Assembly (NCBI GenBank): GCA_017461465.1 | Contig: JAFTYN010000049.1 | Span: 1-14,415, forward strand | Length of the DNA stretch: 14,415 nucleotides | Direction: 5' to 3' | DNA from: Bacilli bacterium | GTDB lineage: Bacteria; Bacillota_I; Bacilli_A; RF39; UBA660 | Shown: in pieces, positions 7,778 to 14,415 of the stretch | Layout: each line of letters starts with the position of its first letter | Position numbering within the stretch: the first letter of the stretch is position 1 | The notes under the pieces: generated by a model | Told to the model about the DNA's origin: nothing | The model's input: the letters and a program-made list of their open reading frames with translations, nothing else | Databases searched by the model: none | Position numbers and translations under genes: made by a program

Positions 7778-9334
7778 ATGGGTGTGTTTTTTAGATTTCT
7801 ATTTGATTTTATGTCACAATTATTTGAAGGAATCTGGAATATAATAAAAGGTTTTGCAACAGGTATAGCAAAAATATTTGATATTCCTGCATATATATCA
7901 GTTATTAAAGATTATTCAGGTGAATTTGGTATAAGTCAGTGGATTCTAGCTATTGTTGCAATAATAGTAGTGATTGCACTTATGGTATTAATTATATTCT
8001 TAGGCTTTTTACTTTTTAAAAAGTACTTTAGATTACGTAAAAGTTTAGTAGAACAAGAAGATATGCTTGAAGAAATTGGTAAACTAAATCAAGATGTATT
8101 AAAACTAACAAAAGAAAAAGAACAGTTATATGCAATGAAAGTTTCACAACTTGGCTTAAAACCTAATAGTGAGACAGAAGAAAATGTTGTTTTTGATGAA
8201 AATGGAAATCCAATCGGTGAAGAAGGAGAAGAAGTTGAAGCTAATCCAAATACTGATATAAGATTCTTTAAATTATCTGAAATAGATAAACAATATGAAA
8301 ATTATGTAGTTGAAAATTATAATAATACATTTACATTACCTGAATTAGTAGAGCATTTTAGAAACTTCGCAGCTTCTAAATTAGGTTTATATTATAAATC
8401 AGAAATGGTAAGACTATTTGTTTCAGCTATAGCTTCAACAAGACTTGTTATCTTACAAGGTATTTCTGGTACAGGTAAAACTTCTTTAGCATATGCTTGG
8501 GGAAAATTTCTTAAGAATGATGCAACTATTGCATCAGTTCAGCCTTCTTGGCGTGATAGAACAGAACTTTTCGGTTATTTCAATGAATTTACTAAAAAGT
8601 TTAATGAAACAGAAGTACTAAAAAAAATGTATCAGGCAGGTTATGATGATCGAGTATATATAACAGTACTAGATGAAATGAATATCGCCCGTGTGGAATA
8701 TTATTTTGCTGAAATGTTATCTATTCTTGAAATGCCTAGCCGTGATGAATGGAAAATAGAAATGGTATCTAGTTCATGGCCAACGGATCCAAAAAGATTA
8801 GTAGATGGTAAACTTCAAATACCTGGTAACATGTGGTATGTAGGAACAATCAATAACGATGACTCTACATTCATGGTAACAGATAAAGTTTATGACCGTG
8901 CTATGCCAATAGATATTAATGATAAAGGTGAAGTATTTGAACCAATTCCTATGGATGCACTTGATATAAATAGTACATATTTGGAAGGTTTATTTAAAGA
9001 AGCTAAAGAAAAATATGCTATTTCAGAAGAAATAATGACCAAAGTAAATGAAATGGATGATTATGTAATTAAACATTTCCGTATAGCATTTGGTAACCGT
9101 ATTGTTAAACATATGAGAGACTTTGTTCCTGTATATGTAGCATGTGGTGGAAAAGAAATAGATGGTGTAGATTATTTTATCGCAAAAAAAATATTACGTA
9201 AGTTTGAACAATTAAACTTATCATATATTAGAGATGAAATAGATGGATTCTTGAAATTTTTAGATACATGCTTTGGTAAAGAAAATTTTAATGAATGCAA
9301 AGAATATCTAAATAGATTAAAGAAATTAGTATAA
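7778..9334 (+). CDS. Membrane-tethered McrB-like AAA+ NTPase
   Basis: 518 residues. An amphipathic/hydrophobic N-terminus (1-35), a strong membrane segment (about 55-80), a basic stop and a charged helical, probably coiled-coil stretch (82-120), an acidic linker (130-160), then an AAA+ module. Walker A is G-I-S-G-T-G-K-T (228-235). Walker B is V-L-D-E-M-N-I-A-R-V-E-Y-Y-F (297-310), very characteristic of the McrB family. The sensor 1 region is G-T-I-N-N-D-D (356-362), and D-K-V-Y-D-R-A (369-375) is a likely arginine-finger region. McrB proteins are GTP- or ATP-driven hexamers that usually carry an N-terminal DNA-recognition domain; here that position is taken by a membrane anchor. The next gene is a DUF2357-like partner, 17 bases away. 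A role in export or assembly at the membrane is inferred from the surrounding secreted-protein genes; a membrane-bound defence function is the alternative. Confidence 0.87.
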   Translation: MGVFFRFLFDFMSQLFEGIWNIIKGFATGIAKIFDIPAYISVIKDYSGEFGISQWILAIVAIIVVIALMVLIIFLGFLLFKKYFRLRKSLVEQEDMLEEIGKLNQDVLKLTKEKEQLYAMKVSQLGLKPNSETEENVVFDENGNPIGEEGEEVEANPNTDIRFFKLSEIDKQYENYVVENYNNTFTLPELVEHFRNFAASKLGLYYKSEMVRLFVSAIASTRLVILQGISGTGKTSLAYAWGKFLKNDATIASVQPSWRDRTELFGYFNEFTKKFNETEVLKKMYQAGYDDRVYITVLDEMNIARVEYYFAEMLSILEMPSRDEWKIEMVSSSWPTDPKRLVDGKLQIPGNMWYVGTINNDDSTFMVTDKVYDRAMPIDINDKGEVFEPIPMDALDINSTYLEGLFKEAKEKYAISEEIMTKVNEMDDYVIKHFRIAFGNRIVKHMRDFVPVYVACGGKEIDGVDYFIAKKILRKFEQLNLSYIRDEIDGFLKFLDTCFGKENFNECKEYLNRLKKLV

Positions 9335-9351
9335 TAAAGAGGGGATAGTCT

Positions 9352-10461
9352 ATGAATGAAATTAATGACATTATTAATCAAATAGATGAAGAAGTTGTTG
9401 GTAAATTTCTTCAAAATTCTGAAACTAAAGTGTCTTTTTCAAAAGACTATGAAAAACATGAGTATGATTATGAATGGTTAAGTGTAATGGAAGAAGTAAT
9501 GCCATACTTATTTAACATTGTTAAAGCTCCTAAAAAATTCATTATGAACGAAGAAGAAGTAGTAAAAGTAGAACTTGCTAAAAAAGTAACGGTAGAAAGT
9601 ATTAAGCATTTAACACAACATACGAACTTAATTCAAGATTATGATCCTGAAAAAGGTGATGTAAAACCTTCTAAAATTTTAAATATTAATAAAGAAGAAA
9701 CATTTGATATGTATGAAAATAGATTTATATATTCATTATTTCAAAACATGAAACTTTATTTATCAGTTAGACAAGGTGATATGCTTAAAGGTTCTTCTTT
9801 AAGGGATATACAAACATTAAAATATAATGGTTCTACTAAATTAGGAACAAAAAAAGTTAATATATCTTTAGAGCTAGGATTTAGTGATATAAGATTTGAA
9901 AATGGTTCAGATGGTGGAATGACTATTGCACAAAGAGTAGAAAGAATTCATAATGATTTAGCTGATTGTATGAGTTCAGAGTTTTATCAAAATTTAGATA
10001 AACTTCATATTCCACTAGTTAGATCACCAATTAGAAAAACAAATGTTATCTTAAAAAATCCTAATTTCCAAAAAGCAGTAGAACTATGGAATTACATGGA
10101 AAGAAATCCAGAAGTAAAAGAAGATAATGTTGTTGATAAAAAGAATATTGAAGATGATAAAGAATTAAAAGAAAAATTTGATTCAAGTTACTATGTAAAT
10201 TATTCTTTAATGGACAATTTATCTGATAAGAAAAAAGAAGAAGAAAAAGTTAATAAGTTTTATATTAGAAAATTACTTGAAAAATTTAATGAAGAAAACA
10301 AAGATGTAACATTAAAAGATTTTAAAAAAATTATTACTGATGAGTATAAAGAAATAAAAGAAAAACAAGAAAAGCACGAAAGAAAAATATTAAGTGAATT
10401 AACAAGGACAGCAAGAAGACATGCTAGTGCTGCACAAAAGTGCATTGATTTACTTAAATAA
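9352..10461 (+). CDS. DUF2357-like partner of the McrB-like NTPase, no nuclease domain seen
   Basis: 369 residues, no signal peptide or membrane segment, so cytoplasmic. Key region: E-T-F-D-M-Y-E-N-R-F-I (116-126), matching the x-x-D-T-x-E-N-R-F style signature of DUF2357 proteins, followed by a helix. Later P-I-R-K-T-N-V-I-L-K-N-P-N-F (226-239) also fits that family. DUF2357 proteins are encoded next to McrB-like NTPases and often continue into a PD-(D/E)XK nuclease. Here the part after about residue 255 is Lys/Glu-rich, helical and coiled-coil-like, and I see no D...(D/E)xK pattern in a suitable setting. It probably works as the adaptor or stimulator of the upstream NTPase. GAGGGGA at 9339-9345 precedes the ATG. 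Confidence 0.68.
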   Translation: MNEINDIINQIDEEVVGKFLQNSETKVSFSKDYEKHEYDYEWLSVMEEVMPYLFNIVKAPKKFIMNEEEVVKVELAKKVTVESIKHLTQHTNLIQDYDPEKGDVKPSKILNINKEETFDMYENRFIYSLFQNMKLYLSVRQGDMLKGSSLRDIQTLKYNGSTKLGTKKVNISLELGFSDIRFENGSDGGMTIAQRVERIHNDLADCMSSEFYQNLDKLHIPLVRSPIRKTNVILKNPNFQKAVELWNYMERNPEVKEDNVVDKKNIEDDKELKEKFDSSYYVNYSLMDNLSDKKKEEEKVNKFYIRKLLEKFNEENKDVTLKDFKKIITDEYKEIKEKQEKHERKILSELTRTARRHASAAQKCIDLLK

Positions 10462-10475
10462 AGGAGATAGATGTT

Positions 10476-11597
10476 ATGAAACAAAAGAAGAAAAAACGTA
10501 TATTTGATACTATTTTTAAGCTTATTGTTATCATAGCATCTATTTATTTTGCAACATATGCATGGTTTGTTACTTTTGATAGTAGCGAGGTAGAAGGCTA
10601 TGGTGTTGCAATATCAAAAACCAATAATGTTGTTATATCAACAGATGGTGGAGAAAGTTGGAGTAGTACTGCAGATTTAGCAATAGCAGCAGATTTACAG
10701 TTTAATAATGAAGTTACAAGCGATGGATTAAAATTCTATAAAGCCGGTGCAAAAACAGTAGTAGGTAATCCAGTTGCCTTTATTCCTGCAACTCGTAATG
10801 AAGATTATCTAGAATTTGAAGTATTGTTTAAAACAGAAGCAAGTACTTATATATTTTTAGATACAGAATCATCAGTAAATCCTGTAGCAGGTGGAACTGA
10901 AGAGGAATTAATTGGTCCTGATGTTGAAAATCAAAGTGGTGATGGTGAATTTAGTCGTGATTTAATAGCCGGTTCTGTTAGAATGGCTTTTATTGCTAAT
11001 GATGAAAATGGAATTACTAATAATACTAGTTTAGTATGGGCTCCAAATAAGAATATAGAACTTACTTTAGATAGTGATGATAAATATCATGCTTCGATTA
11101 CTTCTGATAGCGTTCAAGAATATACTTATATTAAAGTAGAAGATAATGGTACTTTTAAAGAAGAAAAAGTTCCAAACATTAAAGACATAATTTCTGCTAC
11201 TAATATGGGAAAAAATGCCAACGGGGATCCACATTTAATAAAGATAACAGTGCCAGAAGGTGAAAGTTCAGCTGTTGGTACACTAACTATAAGAGTATGG
11301 GTTGAAGGAAATGATAGAGATGCTTTAACTCCATTAATTGGTGGAGAATTTAAATTAAAATTATTTTTTACAGCCATCACAAAAGAAGAAAATACTGAAA
11401 TACCTAACGTACTAGTAAATGGTAATACAATATCAGGTTATGTAAATACAATGGAATATACAGCAGATAAAGGATTAACTTGGATCCCATATTCAAGTAA
11501 TAATAATCCAACATTTTCTCCTGGAGCAGAAGTATGGGTAAGATATAAAGAAACAGGAAAAGCTTTTGCTTCAAATTATAAAATATTAAACTTTTAA
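10476..11597 (+). CDS. SipW-type secreted protein with C-terminal beta repeat domain
   Basis: 373 residues. Basic N-terminus, hydrophobic core (about 10-26), then T-Y-A-W-F (27-31), which predicts cleavage before W30. The mature domain shares with the other subunits Y-L-E-F-E-V-L-F-K-T (111-120), V-R-M-A-F (168-172), V-W-A-P-N (187-191), and W-V-E-G-N-D-R-D-A (275-283) followed by I-G-G; the Cys seen at the end of that motif in three paralogues is Ala here. Residues about 309-373 form an extra domain ending in V-W-V-R-Y-K, with M-E-Y and a central W, that also occurs at the end of the next gene's product. This resembles small beta modules common in Gram-positive surface proteins. Much more acidic than the likely major subunit, so perhaps a minor or tip component. 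AAGGAGAT at 10461-10468 is the ribosome binding site and touches the preceding stop codon. Confidence 0.72.
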   Translation: MKQKKKKRIFDTIFKLIVIIASIYFATYAWFVTFDSSEVEGYGVAISKTNNVVISTDGGESWSSTADLAIAADLQFNNEVTSDGLKFYKAGAKTVVGNPVAFIPATRNEDYLEFEVLFKTEASTYIFLDTESSVNPVAGGTEEELIGPDVENQSGDGEFSRDLIAGSVRMAFIANDENGITNNTSLVWAPNKNIELTLDSDDKYHASITSDSVQEYTYIKVEDNGTFKEEKVPNIKDIISATNMGKNANGDPHLIKITVPEGESSAVGTLTIRVWVEGNDRDALTPLIGGEFKLKLFFTAITKEENTEIPNVLVNGNTISGYVNTMEYTADKGLTWIPYSSNNNPTFSPGAEVWVRYKETGKAFASNYKILNF

Positions 11598-11612
11598 AAA
11601 AGAGGTGATAGT

Positions 11613-12665
11613 ATGGATAAGAAAACAGTATTTAAAATAGTCTTTCTAATCGGGTTAACTGTAGCTTTTGTTGCTACATCATATTCTTGGTTTGCAGAAA
11701 AATCTAACCCAAGTATTAGTGAAAGTCAGATAAAAGTAGCAGCAGCAGAAGGGCTAGTTATTAAATTACAAGCTGATAGTGCAGGAAGAACAAATGTTAA
11801 CTTAAATACTATCATTTCAGATTTTGATGAATTTGAACTAAAACAAGTATCAAGTGCAAGTGCATTAGACTTTTATACAATAGATTTTGGTGAAGGTTTA
11901 ACAATGACTAATCCAAAATATGTATTATTGCCACCTGTAAATAATAGTGCAGAACAAATGATAGCTAATGGTTATGTAGATTATGACTTTTATTTACAAA
12001 CTGAAGATATGCCTAAACATGTTTATCTTCATAGAGATACTATATTTGATGGTCCAGCTTCCAATTCTATTAGATTATCAGTTTCTTATAGTTTTAATGG
12101 AGAAGCTACAACTATTATATTTGGTGAAACACCAGAAAATGGTATAACAGATGACTATACAACAAAAGCAATTATCAAAGAAGGAGATTTTACTTACGGT
12201 AATACAGATCCGACATTCTATACAAATCAATTAGTTAGAGAATATGCTTATAAAGATGGTGGAAGATCTAATAGTGATGAAGATCCTATTGATTTAGATA
12301 GTATATTTTTTACATTACCTGCTAATACAATGATTAAAGTAAATATTAAGATTTGGTTAGAAGGTGGAGATGTAGATTGTACAAATACAATAGCAAGTAC
12401 ATTTTTAGATGCTGTAATTAAATTTGGAAGTGCTAATATCTTAAGAGATGCACCAAACGTATATGCTAATGTTAATAATTATACAATTACAAATTTAACT
12501 ACAGAAATGGAGTGGGCTACTACAAATACATCTACAACAACATGGAATGCAGTAACTAATCCTAATATGACATTTGTTGGTTATAATACAGTTTATGTAA
12601 GATATAAAGCTGCAAGTGATGGCTCTACTACTGAATCATATGCAACCCCAGTAAATTTTGGATAA
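11613..12665 (+). CDS. SipW-type secreted protein with C-terminal beta repeat domain, second copy
   Basis: 350 residues. Signal peptide with hydrophobic core (about 6-22) and S-Y-S-W-F (23-27); S at -3 and -1 predicts cleavage before W26. Shared motifs: Y-V-D-Y-D-F-Y-L-Q-T (121-130), I-R-L-S (153-156) and W-L-E-G-G-D-V-D-C (248-256). The C-terminal module (about 280-350: P-N-V start, M-E-W, later V-Y-V-R-Y-K and a final N-F) matches the end of the preceding protein, so the two are paralogues from a duplication, though strongly diverged. GAGGTG with five bases to the ATG gives a strong start. It abuts the next gene, whose ATG lies one base after this stop codon. Likely a surface fibre or matrix component processed by one of the two signal peptidases. 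Confidence 0.72.
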   Translation: MDKKTVFKIVFLIGLTVAFVATSYSWFAEKSNPSISESQIKVAAAEGLVIKLQADSAGRTNVNLNTIISDFDEFELKQVSSASALDFYTIDFGEGLTMTNPKYVLLPPVNNSAEQMIANGYVDYDFYLQTEDMPKHVYLHRDTIFDGPASNSIRLSVSYSFNGEATTIIFGETPENGITDDYTTKAIIKEGDFTYGNTDPTFYTNQLVREYAYKDGGRSNSDEDPIDLDSIFFTLPANTMIKVNIKIWLEGGDVDCTNTIASTFLDAVIKFGSANILRDAPNVYANVNNYTITNLTTEMEWATTNTSTTTWNAVTNPNMTFVGYNTVYVRYKAASDGSTTESYATPVNFG

Positions 12666-12666
12666 T

Positions 12667-13257
12667 ATGGTAAAGAAAAAGAATAAGACTAAAAACATAG
12701 CAAACATATTATTAAATGTATCAATTGTTATTATGTTATTAGGGATTGCATATGGGTGGATGCTTACAGAGCCACAAATTGGCGAAACAATTGATTATAA
12801 TAAAAAATTTATAATTACAGATAGTGATATTGATGTTAAACTATTTGTTCTTAAAAATAATGAATATATAGAGCAATCACAATTAGACTCAGAACCATTA
12901 ATTAATATAGATTTAATGGAACCAGGCAAATATCAAAGATATAGATTTGATATTACAAATAAAAATGAAGTACAAGCATCAACCAATATTATATTTACAT
13001 TAATATCAGGAGATGTTGACTTACTAAAAAAACATGTTATTTTTGCAGGAACTAATCCAGAACAATTTAGTTTTGCAATGGAAGAAAGATTAGAAGATAA
13101 AGACACACATTATTCATTTGAATTTTTTAAAGAATTTAAAATACCAGCACAAAGTACAATTTCACTTAACTGGTATATAAAAATAGATGAAGATGCTACA
13201 ATAGAAATAGCAGATACTTCTTTAGAAATAGGAAGAATAATGTTTGTTAAACCATAA
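12667..13257 (+). CDS. Small SipW-type exported protein
   Basis: 196 residues from the ATG at 12667; a TTG at 12658 would add three residues but lacks a ribosome binding site. The upstream site here is only a weak GGA, and the ATG sits one base after the previous stop, so translation probably depends on reinitiation. Basic N-terminus, hydrophobic segment (about 11-29), then A-Y-G-W-M (28-32), the same small-aromatic-small then W pattern as the paralogues. The rest has beta-strand character with an E-P-G-K-Y-Q-R-Y-R-F-D-I-T-N stretch (85-98), typical of camelysin/TasA-like proteins as I know them. It lacks the W-L-E-G motif; N-W-Y-I-K-I (168-173) may sit at the equivalent place. Function is unknown; a minor subunit or capping protein is plausible. 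Confidence 0.65.
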   Translation: MVKKKNKTKNIANILLNVSIVIMLLGIAYGWMLTEPQIGETIDYNKKFIITDSDIDVKLFVLKNNEYIEQSQLDSEPLINIDLMEPGKYQRYRFDITNKNEVQASTNIIFTLISGDVDLLKKHVIFAGTNPEQFSFAMEERLEDKDTHYSFEFFKEFKIPAQSTISLNWYIKIDEDATIEIADTSLEIGRIMFVKP

Positions 13258-13268
13258 TAGGAGGTACT

Positions 13269-14111
13269 ATGAAGGAAATATTTGATAAAATATTAAGTAA
13301 TAAAGTAGTTAAAGTAATACTTAATATTTTAAAGATAATAGTTTTTATAATATTAATTGGCTTCATATTAATAACAGTCTATCAACGAATATTTCCTAAT
13401 AGTAATGGTATATTTGGTTATAGGACTTTTGTTATTGTTTCTAATAGTATGGCACCTGAACTTACAATAGGTGATGTAATACTAGTTAAACAAAAACCAA
13501 TAAAAGATATTACTTTTGGAGATATTGTTTCATACAAAGGTATGTCAGGTGATTTTGAAGGTAAAATAATTACTCACAAGGTTGAACAAATAAAAGAAGA
13601 AGATAATCATACAATATTTTATACAAGAGGAGAAGCTAATACTGCTTTAGATCCTGCAGTATATGATGATCAAGTATATGGTGTTGTAATTTATAAATTT
13701 ATATTCTTTAGTATTATAAGTAAAATTATAAGAAATACATTTGGTTTTATTTTATTAATAGTTATTCCGCTTATATACATTTATTATAGTGAGATAATTG
13801 ATATTAAAGATAGGATAAAAGAAAAAAGAAAACTTACAGAAGAAGAAGAACAAGCTGCAATAGAGGAAGAAAATAGGTTACTAGATGAACTAATAAGTAA
13901 TAGTAATAATCCTAATACAACTACTAATATAGATGTAAATGAAATAAATGCAAATCCAGTAGTTAATGTAGTAAAGGTTAATCCAGTGCCTGTTATAGTA
14001 GAGCAGCCAGTTAGTCCAAATCCTGTTCCAATAATGGAAAATACAAAAGTAGAAGTTCCTGAAATAATAGGGTTTGAAGAATTAGAAAAAGAATTTAGTG
14101 AAAAAAATTAA
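13269..14111 (+). CDS. Second signal peptidase I, SipW/ER-type
   Basis: 280 residues. A membrane segment (about 18-38) precedes the catalytic domain: S-N-S-M-A-P-E-L with nucleophile S60, I-T-H-K-V with catalytic H103, and R-G-E-A-N-T-A-L-D-P (120-129). The usual G-D of the acidic box is G-E here (E122), while D128 is kept; the change is conservative. A second membrane segment lies at about 145-173. A charged stretch (178-206) and a Pro/Val/Asn-rich tail with repeated N-P-V follow, different from the Gln-Met tail of the first peptidase. A perfect AGGAGGT (13259-13265) precedes the ATG. It follows the second group of subunit genes just as the first peptidase follows the first group, suggesting each serves its own substrates. 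Confidence 0.9.
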   Translation: MKEIFDKILSNKVVKVILNILKIIVFIILIGFILITVYQRIFPNSNGIFGYRTFVIVSNSMAPELTIGDVILVKQKPIKDITFGDIVSYKGMSGDFEGKIITHKVEQIKEEDNHTIFYTRGEANTALDPAVYDDQVYGVVIYKFIFFSIISKIIRNTFGFILLIVIPLIYIYYSEIIDIKDRIKEKRKLTEEEEQAAIEEENRLLDELISNSNNPNTTTNIDVNEINANPVVNVVKVNPVPVIVEQPVSPNPVPIMENTKVEVPEIIGFEELEKEFSEKN

Positions 14112-14140
14112 TTAAAGTTTATGTAGTTAGAAGGTGAAGA

Positions 14141-14415
14141 ATGAAACTATTTGAAAGAAAAAAGAAAAATACAAATATAATTGATAAAATTAGTAATTTT
14201 TTTGGTTCATGCAAAAGTTCAGTAGTTAATGTAATATTATCTATATCTTCACCTAAAGAAAAGAAAAGTTTAAAAAATATATTTAAGAAAAAAAGTAAAA
14301 ACAGAATTACGGAATTAGAAGGTAAAATCTTTCAAAAGATTTTATTTCTAGCAATACTTACTATCCTTGTATTAATAGATGCTTTTGGTTGGTTCTATAA
14401 TGAATATGTAAGTAA
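14141..14415 (+). CDS. Single-pass membrane or exported protein with long basic N-terminus (3' end outside window)
   Basis: 91 codons visible, open to the window end. AAGGTGA (14131-14137) precedes the ATG. Residues 1-62 are strongly basic (many Lys) and presumably cytoplasmic. A hydrophobic segment (about 63-80) ends in A-F-G-W-F (81-85), the same small-aromatic-small then W-F pattern that ends the signal peptides of four upstream proteins. It therefore looks like another family member, but with an N-terminal region far longer than a signal peptide, which suggests a stable anchor or an interaction with cytoplasmic partners. The extracellular part cannot be seen. Confidence 0.7.
   Translation, partial: MKLFERKKKNTNIIDKISNFFGSCKSSVVNVILSISSPKEKKSLKNIFKKKSKNRITELEGKIFQKILFLAILTILVLIDAFGWFYNEYVS

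Noticed and set aside
7778..10461. Ordinary McrBC restriction/defence system
   Set aside because: There is a membrane anchor in place of a recognition domain, no visible nuclease domain, and a secreted-protein operon around it. A defence role is not excluded, but is not the favoured reading.
6843..11380. Minus-strand reading frames opposite the operon genes (6843-7193, 9172-9414, 10260-10484, 11126-11380)
   Set aside because: Low-complexity shadows of the real + strand genes, without start signals.
5324..14415. Sortase-assembled pili
   Set aside because: No LPxTG-type motif with C-terminal anchor is seen in any exported protein and no sortase gene is present.
1..14415. UGA-to-Trp recoding as in Mycoplasma
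   Set aside because: Tryptophan codons are TGG in all genes and no gene needs a TGA read-through. The lack of TGA stops among eleven genes is weak evidence in an AT-rich genome.

Overview
The window is AT-rich, all genes are on the + strand and tightly packed, and it contains PolC, the low-GC Gram-positive replicative polymerase. Ribosome binding sites are strong (AGGAGG/GAGGTG type). Tryptophan is encoded by TGG throughout, so the standard bacterial code applies. Stops are TAA or TAG only. This fits a low-GC member of Bacillota, probably an uncultured Bacilli/Erysipelotrichia-like lineage; the exact lineage is a guess.

Region 1 (1-4071): the 3' part of polC, cut by the window start, ending in a C-terminal clamp-binding motif and a clean rho-independent terminator. 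Region 2 (4072-4152): a 17-bp-spaced sigma-A type promoter, the only convincing promoter seen. Region 3 (4153-14415, continuing past the window): one long operon of eleven genes. Gaps are 41 bp or less in the annotation used here, and several genes overlap or abut.

The operon encodes, in order: (a) a protein with a degenerate EAL-like domain and possibly a degenerate HD-GYP-like domain; (b) a membrane-anchored extracellular beta-type protein; (c) a likely major secreted subunit; (d) a SipW/ER-type signal peptidase; (e) a membrane-tethered McrB-like AAA+ NTPase; (f) a DUF2357-like (McrC-context) protein with no visible nuclease domain; (g, h, i) three more exported or anchored proteins; (j) a second SipW-type peptidase; (k) the start of another single-pass membrane protein. 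Five of the exported proteins share a signal-peptide end of the form small-aromatic-small, then W-F/M. Four share a C-terminal W-[LV]-E-G-x-D motif.

My reading is an export and assembly locus for a TasA/camelysin-like surface fibre or matrix. Two dedicated signal peptidases process a family of paralogous subunits. A McrB-like AAA+ machine, normally associated with restriction/defence, sits in the same operon, anchored to the membrane. The nucleotide-signalling-like protein at the head of the operon suggests c-di-GMP-type control. The co-location of the McrB/DUF2357 pair with a SipW-dependent fibre locus is the most interesting feature; any functional link is inferred from operon structure only.
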